Source: Azorinus chamasolen (Eukaryota; Mollusca; Bivalvia; Cardiida; Solecurtidae). From it: a DNA stretch of 64,000 nucleotides. The notes below the pieces were generated by a model. It was not told where the DNA came from, made no database searches, and saw only the letters and a list, made by a program, of their open reading frames with translations. The position numbers and the translations under genes were made by a program. Shown here piece by piece: positions 22,601 through 32,500 of this stretch. Every line of letters begins with the position of its first letter. Positions within the stretch are counted from its first letter, which is position 1. The stretch lies in contig OY755252.1 of NCBI GenBank assembly GCA_963576725.1, forward strand, positions 50,923,394 to 50,987,393. The letters run 5' to 3'.

Positions 22601-22938
22601 ATATCACTATTCAGTTGTTCAAAAAAGTCATATTCAAATAATTCTGAGTTAATGTTCTTATATACACAGGAGTCTTCTGGTGGAATGTAACACGTACACA
22701 GGTAGATATCATTGTCAGATCCAAAGTATTCTCTCTTAAGTTTTATCCAAATAATACCATTACTATTCATTGACACCAATTCAATTTTATTGAAAAATTT
22801 CTCTTTGTAATAAACAATAATACCTCCACTGTGACGTTTTGCTCTACGGTTAAATTTAGGTCTGTGACAGGAAAATGAACAGTATCCGTCGATATTTATA
22901 TTAGAAATTTTAGAGTTCCATGTCTCTGAAATAAACAA
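19606..22938 (-). CDS. LINE endonuclease/reverse transcriptase (ORF2-like)
   Basis: An uninterrupted frame of 1110 codons. Residues 1-250 are an apurinic-type endonuclease lacking its first motif: FISETWN, LTGDFNART (124-132) and SDHSAIEF (238-245). Residues ~520-790 are reverse transcriptase: FKKGDSGDPGNYRGITL, AFIDYEKAFDTV (first Asp), GLKQGEPLSPILF and the catalytic YADDIALF (716-723). The C-terminus has a Cys/His cluster (CKLCTCNVVES, YHFLLCC). The enzyme would nick target DNA and prime reverse transcription there. The frame opens at TTG; 7 codons further upstream is a stop and no ATG, so the copy is 5'-truncated (no ORF1, incomplete endonuclease). A TTTATTTCAG at the 5' edge resembles a splice acceptor. 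Clade (Jockey/CR1/I group) is not settled. Absence of stops suggests a recent insertion. Confidence 0.9.
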   Translation of the reverse strand: MFISETWNSKISNINIDGYCSFSCHRPKFNRRAKRHSGGIIVYYKEKFFNKIELVSMNSNGIIWIKLKREYFGSDNDIYLCTCYIPPEDSCVYKNINSELFEYDFFEQLNSDIMKYSYSGDVYLTGDFNARTGDRSDFVVHSNLDRYVDLPISALPDQSIPCRKSKDNCVNGYGRKLLSMCKENNIVIANGRLEPGDFTYHGMSRNRRATSVVDYLITSYDNFACISNMKVLDTNEFSDHSAIEFSLQVENAFFYHNDILTYDKIIWRDTDTDILINSLNENQYLFDEITQQFLSDETDTNSCINKLSDLIYDISFQVHGRTFNVRPNHTNKMKSHWFNNTCRQAKTVFYRIKRDFKSNPTEENRLNFLNSRKAFNEAKRKAKRSYNFKEKQKMTCLSKSSPRKFWKYIDKYKNKKKNCYSDLSLTEFAEHFKSLSNISFGNIRHDENNINTEHADIHIEELDCPFTIEEILNSISTLKRNKSSDYNGNVADFFIDCKDFISPYILPIFNKIYDSGIYPDSWCNGVIVPIFKKGDSGDPGNYRGITLVNILPVAKLFSLIIRNRLNSWCESESVFNENQFGFRENHSTVDCIFILHSIIQKVIRNKSKLYCAFIDYEKAFDTVNRDALWMKLFNSGVSCKLITMLKSMYKNVKSCVKLYPNINYSEFFDVTLGLKQGEPLSPILFILFINDVSNNLDLNSLTENDLNYLSLYMLLYADDIALFMTDPVSLQTQLDCIHRFSTKWSLKINTNKTKICIFQARKQHIDNEWFIDGEKLEIVDSFNYLGIKFHYTGNMKEAVTSLCDQALIAYNRLLSIFDRVQLDIKTKLSMFDSLVMPILLYGSEVWGVYEIKEIDKLHLKFCKRILGVRQQTPNVAVYGELGRLPLTELAKERALRYWSKIIKNQTLPIFRIFNEQVSDMNSKSWTKHVKAILDRLGFGYVWDNMNVMTPSPLEFKSRIHDQYSQTWNMLLSNTSKLDYYKKYKTTFCFENYLTYIKDDVLRRQLTSFRLTSHNLEIESGRFTGVTRHERICKLCTCNVVESEYHFLLCCPKYSALRSSILGNNYTSWPSINKFCRIMSSENKKIIFKIAKYVNEAFKVRKNSLEMLTAP

Positions 22939-22975
22939 TGAAAAACATTTACCAAATTAACGTCATCCACAAATA

Positions 22976-23012
22976 CATATTATTATATATTATTATTACA
23001 TATTATTATATG
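22976..23012. repeat. (TAT)n-like microsatellite
   Basis: A TATTATTA-rich tract directly upstream of the LINE 5' edge. Confidence 0.8.
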
Positions 23013-23070
23013 TAAGGTAGAAAGCTATTCAGAAATGACAACATAAAGATTAAACTGTAACATGATACAT

Positions 23071-26053
23071 CTTTGGCCGGATTGCTCGCAACCCAGGCTT
23101 ATAGATTGGCGAATGTCTTCCGTCAGTCCGTCCGTCCGGTTGACCTTTTTGTTTGAGTTAGTTATAGCCAAAGTATAATAACTACAGTAACCAAACTTGG
23201 CATGTGGGTTCAGAATGAGGGTCGCATTACATGTCATAGGTTAGCAGGTTACTATGACCCCTTTTTGACCTAGTTTTTACGCTTTATTGACTTAGAGAAT
23301 TTTCAGGTTTACCTTTTTGTTTGTGTTAGTTATAGCCAAAGTATAACACCTACAGTAACCAAACTTGGCATGTGGGTTCATAATGAGGGTCACATTACAT
23401 GTCATAGGTTAGTAGGTTACTATGACCCTTTTTTGACCTAGTTTTTACGCTTCATTGACTTAAGAGAATTTCCAGGTTGACCTTTTTGTTTCCGATCGAT
23501 AACTAATAAACGACTTGGCCTAGAATCTTCAAACTTGCTGTGGTGGTTGGTTATGACAATTGGATGACCCCTATTGTTTTTGAGGTCACTAGGTCAAAGG
23601 TCAAGGTCACAATGACCTTAACTGGTGAAATAGTTTCCGATCAATAACTGCTCAAGGGTTTGGCTTGGGATCTTCAAACTTGCTGTGATGGTTCGTCATG
23701 ACCACTAGATGACCCCTATGGTTTTTGAGGTCAACGGTCAAGGTCACCATGACCTTAACTAGTAAAATGGTTTTTGATCAATAACTGCTCAAGGGTTTGG
23801 CTTAGGATCTTCAAATTTGCTGTGATGGTTGGTCATGACAACTAGATGAACCCTCTTGTTTTTTAGGTCACTAGGTCAAAGGTCAAGGTCACCACAGGGT
23901 TCGCACAGACCTGGAAAAGTCATGGAAAACGAGGTCTGCCTGGAAAAATCATGGAAAACTGAAATTTCAAATTTTATCATTGAAAAATCAGGGAATTCAG
24001 AAAAAAATCATGGAAATTACCAAATACACCCTTGAAAAATTCCTTTATTTGTAGATTTACCAACACATACATTTTCTTGGCATGAAATTAAAAAATGGAG
24101 AGTTCATAACCAAAAGTAGATCTGATCGGCGTTATGAGTAACGTGAATTTTCTACTATGACACCTGTAGCGAACAGTCATTGGTCCGAAAATTGATTTCC
24201 GGTGCACCGATTCAATTTTCAGAAGTTCTCTGCTCTTTTCGTTAGTTCATTGTTTATCGCATGGTGAAAATCTGCCCTGCGTTCGGTGATGGCTTACGTG
24301 AGAAACCGGTTGCAACAAGGGCCTTACCATAGTCCACTAGTCTGTATGCTTTGTTTTATAAACACCAAGAGTGTAACACATTGTAAGATTATGTGATTCC
24401 CTCTCGGCCTAGTAGCTAAACACTGGTTGCATACGATCGCCACTAATGAACGCACCGCAGATTCGTCGAGATCAACAAAGCATGAAAATTTTGCGGTCTG
24501 GCAAAGGAATGTGTCGGTATAATCCACAATCTGTACAACAAACTGTACAAAGACTGAATAACAGCTAAGGAAAAGAGGCAAGAGTTAAACATAAATTTAA
24601 ACTGGGGTACTCGATTTACCTACATAAACACAAATAAATAATTGTTCTTGTTGTTTAGCATAAATTTCTAACACAGAATTCAGTTTGCAAGGTTAAAATC
24701 ATTGCCGGAGTCGTATATCATATATCATGGAAAATATTTTTTGTCATGGAAAAATCATGGAAATATCATGGAATTTGAGTGTCAAAAGTCTGTATGAACC
24801 CTGTCACCATGACCTTAACTAGTGAAATGGTTTCCAATCAATAACTGCTTAAGGGTTTGGCTTAGGATCTTCAAACTTGCTGTGGTGGTTGGTCATGACC
24901 ACTAGATGACCCCTAATGTTTTTGAGGTCACTAGGTCAAAGGCCAAGGTCACCATTACCTTAACTGGTGAAATGGTTTCCGATCAATAACAGCTCAAGGG
25001 TTTGGCTTAGAATCTTCAAACTTGCTGTGGTAGTTCGTCATGACCACTGGATGACTCCTATTGTTTTTGAGGTCACTAGGTCAAAGGTCAAGGTCACCAT
25101 GACCGTAACTGGTAAAATTGTTTCTGATCAATAACTGCTCAAGGGTTTGGCTTAGGATCTTCAAATTTGCTGTGGTGGTTGGTCATGACAACTAGATGAA
25201 CCCTCTTGTTTTTGAGGTCACTAGGTCTAAGGTCAAGGTCACCATGACCTTAACTGATGAAATGGTTTCCAGTCAATAACTGCTCAAGGGTTTGGCTTAG
25301 GATCTTCAAACTTGCTGTGGTGGTTTGTCATGACAACTAGATGACCCCTAATGTTTTTTAGGTCACTAGGTCAAAGGTCAAGGTCATCATGACATTAACA
25401 GGTGAAATGGTTTCCAATCAATAACTGCTCAAGGGTTTGGCTTAGGATCTTCAAACTTACTGTGGTGGTTGGTCATGACAACTAGATGACCCCTATTGGT
25501 TTTGAGGTCGCTAGGTCAAAGATTAAGGTCACCATGACCTTAACTGATGAAATGGTTTCCGATTAATAACTGCTCAATGGTTTGGTTGGGGATCTTCAAA
25601 CTTGCTGTGGTGGTTGGTCGTAACCACTAGATGACCCCTATAGTTGTTGAATTCACTAGGTCAAAGGTCAAGGTCACCATTACCTTAACTTGTGAAATGT
25701 TTTCAGATCAATAAATGATTAGTGGTTTGGCTTAGGATCGTCAAAGTTGCTGTGGTGATTAGTCATGACCAGTAGATGACCTCTATAGTTGAGGTCACTA
25801 GATCAAAGGTCAGGGGGTCTGGGGATATACATGCTTACGAATATCTCTTGTTTTTTATGCTTCAATGAATTTCTAGATTGACCTTTTGAACATGTGGAGT
25901 CATGATGAGGACCTCATTACATGCAATTGGAATATGTTTAACTATTTATTATGCCTTCAGCATTTGCTGATGCAGAAATGTATAATGATTGACTGTTCAT
26001 CTATATCACTTAAATCGGCAATCCGGCCATACCGACATTGGCGGTTTCTTGTT
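23071..26053 (+). mobile_element. hairpin-capped Helitron-like element, family H8, with 145-bp core array
   Basis: It starts near GGCCGGATTGC (23075-23085) and ends with the inverse GCAATCCGGCC, a weak ACCG/CGGT hairpin and CTTGTT at 26053. A GTCCGTCCGTCC microsatellite is near 23126-23138. From about 23470 to 25800 the interior is a tandem array whose unit carries AGGTCACTAGGTCAAAGGTC and CTTCAAACTTGCTGTGG; the landmark TCTTCAAA lies at 24868, 25013, 25158, 25303, 25448 and 25593, an exact 145-bp period. One unit is interrupted by a transposon at 23895-24803. Non-coding. Confidence 0.65.
23895..24803. mobile_element. CAGGGTTC-ended transposon inside the 145-bp array
   Basis: Inverted ends CAGGGTTCGCACAGAC and GTCTGTATGAACCCTG (14 of 16 pair) are flanked by TCACCA at 23889-23894 and 24804-24809. 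The array unit is intact when the element is removed. Subterminal TCATGGAAAA repeats occur at both ends. No transposase frame. Related in ends and subterminal style to 53698-55104. Confidence 0.75.
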
Positions 26054-27495
26054 AATAGTTGGAATGTCATCTAGTGTCCCGTTTGATAAACTGAATTTAA
26101 TGTCATTAAGATCTTTAAAATGATCAAAATAGAACCAATTGGTCTGACTGTCAATATACTGCACACATATGTTATGAAATGTTAGACTTAAAAACTATTC
26201 TGACTTTAAATAACTTACCTGCTAAGGGCAGAGCGATTCAAATCTTTTATCTTCTTCTCATCTGGTATAAGTTACTGATCAAGTGATTTAAATAATTGTA
26301 TGATAAACAACACAACTCGTCTCTGAGCGATCTCGTGAAAAAGGTCTTTTTGTTAATTTGTCGTACACACAGTCGCGGCAAATAGAATGAAAACACGGAC
26401 TGTAAAACTACTGTTACTAGATGACATGAATTGGCGGAAAAATACAAGGAACACTAAAATTTCAATGAATTGATGTGTAAAACACGATAAATATCAAAAG
26501 AATTAAGTGATAGACTTACCGTTGAAAAACGAATACAATTAAAAAAAAGGGAGATCACTCCCGGAAGTTGATATAACTTCCGGTCAGAGTCTACCAAATG
26601 TTTACTCGAGAAATGCACCCTATTACATAATTCACTTCAGTCCTGTAAAATAACTGTTTTTCAAACATATTTTGCCAGAAAAAAAGTTAACTGTACTCAC
26701 CGATTGCATTTATTTATCTGATTTGAATCACTCCTACACTTTCCATCGCTGACCCTGGCCTGTTTTTCGGGAATTCCCTTGATTTGCATACGAGGTTAAC
26801 GGAACTTGTTCACGAAGTAATTATTTAAACGAAATCCATTATTTATTCAGTAATTTAGATCTACGCTAAAAAGTTACTGACTGGATGGCTGGTTATTTCA
26901 TATCCTATTGCAAGACACATATATTCATAATCTATAAACACACAAAAACAATTACGCCGATATTCTTAAAATATTTCGTCTACGCATTCACTATGCATTC
27001 GTATAATTGTATTAACCGCATCACTTGACATAAACATTGCAAACATTTTGAAGATGTGTTCGTCTGGGAATAAAGTGTCAGCATTATTTACCTATACATA
27101 GGTGAGTGACATGGTTTTTAGGTAGTATATAATGTTATACTGTTTTGTGTATCAAATGAAACCCATATTCTCAACTAACTGAGATAAATGACGGAAATCA
27201 ATTCACGTAGAAAATGCGTTAGGGATCTGGCCAATAACTTTTGGACGTTGATGCTTGCAGAGATATATAATTTTTAATAAAGAGCAAGCGAAACGTCTAA
27301 ATAATTTGGACTATAAGTCGAACGGACTGCGCAGACTAGAAAAAGTCACACGGACTCGTGCGGACCAGAAAAAAATGGATGTAAGAGGGGTTTTTATGTG
27401 TTAAAAGTATGGTATAATCGTTTAAAGCATATATCCTATCATTTGCAGCAAAAATAAGGGTTAAATACCTTGATTTTGGTTATTAAGAGATTTTT
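26054..27495. promoter_or_regulatory. single-copy region with candidate promoter
   Basis: This stretch lacks the repeats seen on both sides. It contains a palindrome of two ETS-type sites, CCGGAAGTT and AACTTCCGG, 5 bp apart (26561-26583). Consensus 5' splice sites occur on the minus strand (complement of ACTTACCTG at 26213, ACTTACC at 26514, ACTCACC at 26695) and on the plus strand (GGTGAGT at 27101). This would fit a bidirectional promoter with first exons, possibly for the plus-strand gene beginning by 29.3 kb. No transcript evidence is available; tentative. Confidence 0.25.
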
Positions 27496-27774
27496 AGCTC
27501 GTATGTTTGGAAGAAAAGTCAAGCTAATGTGGTCACTGGGTCGTAGGCGTCGTTGTCGTCTGTGTGCAAAATCTTTAGTGTAGCTCATTATTCGAAAAGT
27601 ATAAGAGGTATCAACGGTTAGTAGATCTCCTTGAGGGGAAGGCCACTACATAAGAACCATAACTCTCGATTTCAAAATTTTGGAGTTATGGCCCTTTATC
27701 TTTTTCAATTTTTTTAAATTTTGCTGGACAAGCACCAAATCGGACGAGCGTTGGCGCCGCACTCGGCTCTTGTT
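27496..27774 (+). mobile_element. hairpin-capped element, family H2
   Basis: 5' AGCTCGTATG...AGTCAAGCT cap, a GTCGT-rich tract (27545-27565), a single core with CATAACTCTCG and GGAGTTATGGCCC, and a 3' end GGACGAGCG, an imperfect hairpin and GGCTCTTGTT. A second copy is at 47858-48137. Confidence 0.6.
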
Positions 27775-28029
27775 ACTTCACCCAGTTCCATCCATCGTCT
27801 GGACTCCCACAGACCAGAAAAATCATACATGTGATATTTTTTTCGAGGCAAAGAGAGAGATTAGCTTTTCAAATGTGGGAGATTGGGTGTCAAAGAGGGA
27901 GATTTATGCGGATGGAGTTATTTGTTGGTATAATAGGCCAGAGACCTATATTTATGTCAAAGTCACTTTTATGCACGATAATCCATCTTAATTACTAGGG
28001 CATTAGAACTTTATTGCCCATCTAGCACA

Positions 28030-28335
28030 TTGCATCTGTGTAATTTAGTTTGTATTAATTCTATTTATTTTCTATTCCTTATTCTATTCTGTACTATTCT
28101 CTGTTATACATTCATCCACATCTACTCTATTTCCCATTCCTTTCTATACCATTCCATCCCATTCTCTTTATTCTAGTTCCTTTGTGTTTCATTCCATTCT
28201 ATTATCTATTCTGTGCCCATATAATCTATTCTAATTACTATTCATTCATATTCTATTTTTTTGTGTGCTATTATTTATTTCCATACACTATCTTCTAATT
28301 ACTATTTCTTTCTATTCCATTCCATTCTGGCCAAT
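28030..28335 (+). repeat. degenerate (TTCTA)n/(TTCCA)n low-complexity tract
   Basis: Pyrimidine-rich pentamer-like repeats such as CATTCTATTATCTATTCTG through about 300 bp. Confidence 0.8.
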
Positions 28336-28354
28336 GGTTAGACCTGTATTTATT

Positions 28355-29200
28355 AGTCCGCCACCGGTTACCGGTTGGGGGACTATAGGTTTGCTTGATT
28401 CCGTCTGTCCGTCCGTCCGTCCGTCCGTCTGTCCGCACTCACCAATGGGTAGTTGTGTGACTTTTTCTAACTAGTCACACAAGTAAAATCATTAACCTGG
28501 CCATCTCTTGTGACATTAACCTGGCCATTTCTTGTGACATTAACCTGGCCAGTTGTGGGACATAGGGTTAGGGTTAGGGTTAGCTTCCAAATCATTCTAT
28601 TCCAAAGTTAGAGCCAAAAATAGTTTTACTTGTGGGACTAGTCCCACAAGAAAAGATCAAAGGAAAAAGTCACACAACTACCCATTTGTTAGTGCGTCCG
28701 CCCATCCATCCGTCCGTCACGCTTCGTGTCCGGGCCATATCTCCTACAAAGTTATGCCAAATTCATTATAACTTCACACATTGAAGAAGCATGATTAGGG
28801 CTAGTGTCATGCACAAGGGTCATAACTCTAGCATCAATATTTTTGGAGTTATTCCCCTTTTACATATTTTTTTGTCCGGACAATAACCCTTTATCTACTG
28901 GTTCAATTGATTTGAAACTTCACATATGGAACAATCATGATGAGGGGTAGTGTCATACACAAGGGCCATAACTCTAGCGTCAATATTTTTGGAGTTCTTC
29001 CCCTTTTTCATATTTTCTTGTCAGTCCGTCTGTCACGCTTCGTGTCCGGGCAATATCTCCTACAAAGTTAGGCCAAATTCATTATAACTTCACACATTGA
29101 AGAAGCATGATCAGGAGTAGTGTCATGCACAAGAACCATAATTCAAGCATCAATATTTTTGGAGTTATTCCCCATTTTCATATGGAGCTGTCTGTACTGG
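28355..29200 (+). mobile_element. hairpin-capped element, family H9
   Basis: The cap hairpin AGTCCGCCACCGGT/ACCGGTTGGGGGACT is followed by (GTCC)n at 28403-28435 and core repeats carrying CATAACTCTAGCATCAATA and GGAGTTATTCCCC. The microsatellite is interrupted by a MITE (28436-28694). The 3' end was not located. The same core family fills 63248-64000. Confidence 0.55.
28436..28694. mobile_element. MITE in a GTCC microsatellite, carrying TTAGGG repeats
   Basis: 259 bp with long inverted ends: CAC, then AATGGGTAGTTGTGTGAC near the left end, and the complement ACACAACTACCCATT near 28675. An internal pair, AACTAGTCACACAAGTAAAA-like and TTTTACTTGTGGGACTAG, extends the palindrome. GTCCG flanks both sides and may be a target duplication, but lies in a GTCC repeat, so it is not decisive. 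The spacer has GGGTTAGGGTTAGGGTTAG at 28565-28583. Confidence 0.7.
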
Positions 29201-29287
29201 GTCTACTCTCCTTGCAAACATATTAAAAGGAGGGATTATCAAGTTAGACGAGATGATACTGTACATTGTATAATTTGTTTTTTATAG

Positions 29288-29415
29288 CTACCGCTGCTGC
29301 AACAATATTGTCCACATGATGGAAGGAGACTGGGGACCGGATGATGAGGGGTTTGCTGAAGGGGACAGCCCAGATGATGATTTAATGGAAACAAACCTAG
29401 CTGCGGAGGGAGAAG
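29288..29415 (+). other. pino: exon A of the pinocchio-like gene
   Basis: Acceptor TTTTTTATAG just before 29288; donor GTTGGA at 29416. It contains the first in-frame ATG pair (29316, 29319). It ends in phase 1, with G joining AT of exon B to make an Asp codon. Confidence 0.7.
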
Positions 29416-29496
29416 GTTGGATTCTTGGATTATTTAATTTGATAAGAATATTTTACTGTATTATCTCAATTAAACACTTCCAGGAGATTAACATCC

Positions 29497-29527
<31 letters not shown>

Positions 29528-32500
29528 AATAATAAAAAAATCCATTTTTGCTAGTTTGCTAGATGTCTGTCTGTCAGTTGGCTGGTTTGGCTCCATTAGT
29601 CGCCATTGCACAGACATACTTTAAAATTGGCATGCTTGTGCAACTTATGGAGATGAACATTTTAGGGGTGACTTAGGTCAAGGTCAAACGTCATATCAGG
29701 GTGATAGTCTTTCACAAATACATATTGTTTACAGAGTTTCTTGCATTTTGTACACATATGGTTGCTTAATACAGTATGTTAGCTATGCAGACAGCTCATA
29801 GGGGAGCTGCAGACAGCTCATAGGGGAGCTGCAGACAGCTCATAGGGGAGCTGCAGACAGCTCATGGGGCAGCTGCAGACAGCTCATGGGGCAGCTGCAG
29901 ACAGCTCATGGGGCAGCTGCAGACAGCTCATAGGGCAGCTGCAGACAGCTCATAGGGCAGCTGCAGACAGCTCATAGGGCAGCTGCAGACAGCTCATAGG
30001 GGAGCTGCAGACAGCTCATAGGGCAGCTGCAGACAGCTCATAGGGCAGCTGCAGACAGCTCATAGGGCAGCTGCAGACAGCTCATAGGGCAGCTGCAGAC
30101 AGCTCATAGGGCAGCTGCAGACAGCTCATAGGGCAGCTGCAGACAGCTCATAGGGGAGCTGCAGACAGCTTATAGGGGAGCTGCAGACAGCTTATAGGGC
30201 AGCTGCAGACAGCTCATAGGGCAGCTGCAGACAGCTTATAGGGAAGCTGCAGACAGCTCATAGGGCAGCTGCAGCTGCAGACAGCTCATAGGGGAGCTTT
30301 CTGCATTGCTTCCAGTCTGCATTATGCTTGAAAAATCTTTTTCTTTATTTAATGGCAATTATATAGGGTTTTAGTTGTGTTATTATCATTAGTTTCCCCC
30401 CAACAGTAATGGGGCATTTATTTTAGTAGGGGCATTCATTAGGGAGAATATGGTATGTGTTTGCTTGGTTCCCAACTCATACATGTTATGTATGGTAAAC
30501 TCTGATAGGAGCTTGGAACCAAACAAACATATTTGAGAATGTTCTTGAATTTTGAATCTAATACTTATCCAGATCTTTGCAACCTGAGTTTGCATTTTAA
30601 AACAACTTGAATATCTGATGCGATGCAGAGTAACCCAGCATCTCATTTTGACCCAATCTGTTTGAGACAGGATCAGTACTTACTCAAAAGCTTGATACAA
30701 TTGAAAGTAATAAAATTGCACTAGATCTTACTTTGGACAGATTTTTTCAGTGAGCTAATGGTTGATAATAAGTTTTAAGTTTAATTCTTTTCTTTCTGAC
30801 TCTTCCCCTCATATAAAAGTTTTTTTCACACTTTGGCAAACAATGTAGACCCAGATCAGATGGCTCCTGTAGAAGCTGTCTGATCAGGGTCTACTCTTAA
30901 TACCAAAATATTCTGTGTCCATATGCCATTATATAAAATCAGATGATAATTTAATAATTTATATTCATGATGTAATTATTTCTTACACGAATATTCAACA
31001 GGCAAAGGGTTATTAAACCTCTCCCTCATATTAATATCTTTTCATGCATTTGGAGATTAGACCCAGATCAGAAAATTCCTAAAGGAGCTGTCTAATCAGG
31101 ATCTGCTGTGTTTGCTTTTGACATGATATAAATATAAATCAGATTCTACAGTTTTTGTCAAGGCAAAAAATCCCCTTGAAAAGTTTACATTATGAAAATT
31201 GTCATTATTTCTTACATGAATACTGAACAGGGAAAGGGTTACACACTTTTTTCACCCCTTTGCAAATAGAATAGACCGAGATCAGATGGCGCCTGTAGGA
31301 GCTGGATCTACTCTGCAGATGTATGAAAAGGTGGTTATATGAAGGACAGGGTTATCCAAGGGTAATTAAGATTATTTACTTTTTTCTGATTTGACCAGAT
31401 GAGCTCCTGAATGGCCCTCGGGCAACCGTGTACTACCACATTCCGCAGTCGCCAACAGAAAAGGATGAACAAGGCAAAGACTTCTCCAAGGAGGAAATTG
31501 CGGAAATGATGAAGAGCGAACCATATCAGAAGAAACTTTACACATGTCATTTGTGAGTGATATTGCCTGATGCTTATCTCTTTCCTTCATATAAACACCT
31601 TTTCAGGTATTTGCAAACAGAGTAGACATAAACCAGATGACTCCTGTGGGAGCCATCCGATCAGGGTCTGCTCTATTTACTTTGACATGATATAGATCTG
31701 GTAGTGCAATTTTTGTCAAAGCAAAAATTTCCTTGAAAAGTTTACAAATGATAAAAGTTCAGGTTATAAGTGTTCCTGATGTCATTATTTCGTGCATGAC
31801 TATTGAACAAGTACAGGGTAATACTGTATATATCAGCATGGTGTTGTTTAGCATGCATTGTAGCCTTTAACTTACTAATTGGCATAATTGCACCTGCTGT
31901 CCTCTCCTCTTTGTACTTCTATGTTACAGATATGAGTATCTACTGTGTGATGTTTTAATACAAGAATTCACCCTTTACTCAATATACATGTATACGCCTT
32001 TCTACGCCTTTGTGAACGGAGTAGACCCAGATTTGACGGAGCCATCTGATCAGGGTGACAGGGTCTGCTCTGTTTGGTTATGTAGTATAGACATAATTCT
32101 ACATTATCTCTCTGAGCCAAAATGTCCTGTGTCCATATGCCATTTAAATATGAAAAATAATCTAATAAATATTCAATGTGTTATAATTTCTTACATGAAT
32201 ATTCATGGAGTAAAGGGTTAATGTTCATAATGGATAGCTTCTTGCATGAGTCCTCATCATTATGTCTCCCCCATTTATGGGGAGACATATTGTTTTTGCC
32301 AGAGTTGTCTGTCCGTCCGTCCGTCTGTCTGTCCGTCACAAACTTGTGTCGCGTCTCTCTGAAACCAGTTGGGCTAGAGTCACCAAACTTCACAAGAATG
32401 TTCACCAGCATGAGTTGTTGTGCACCTGGGTTTTTTGAATTGTCTCCCCATGATAACTTTGGAGTTATTGCCCCTGATGACTTAAAATTAGAAAAACTTT

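Noticed and set aside
28565..28583. Telomere end suggested by TTAGGG repeats
   Set aside because: Only about three units inside a small MITE, with ordinary sequence on both sides.
29788..30297. CRISPR-like array of 22-bp repeats
   Set aside because: No spacers; it is a simple minisatellite.
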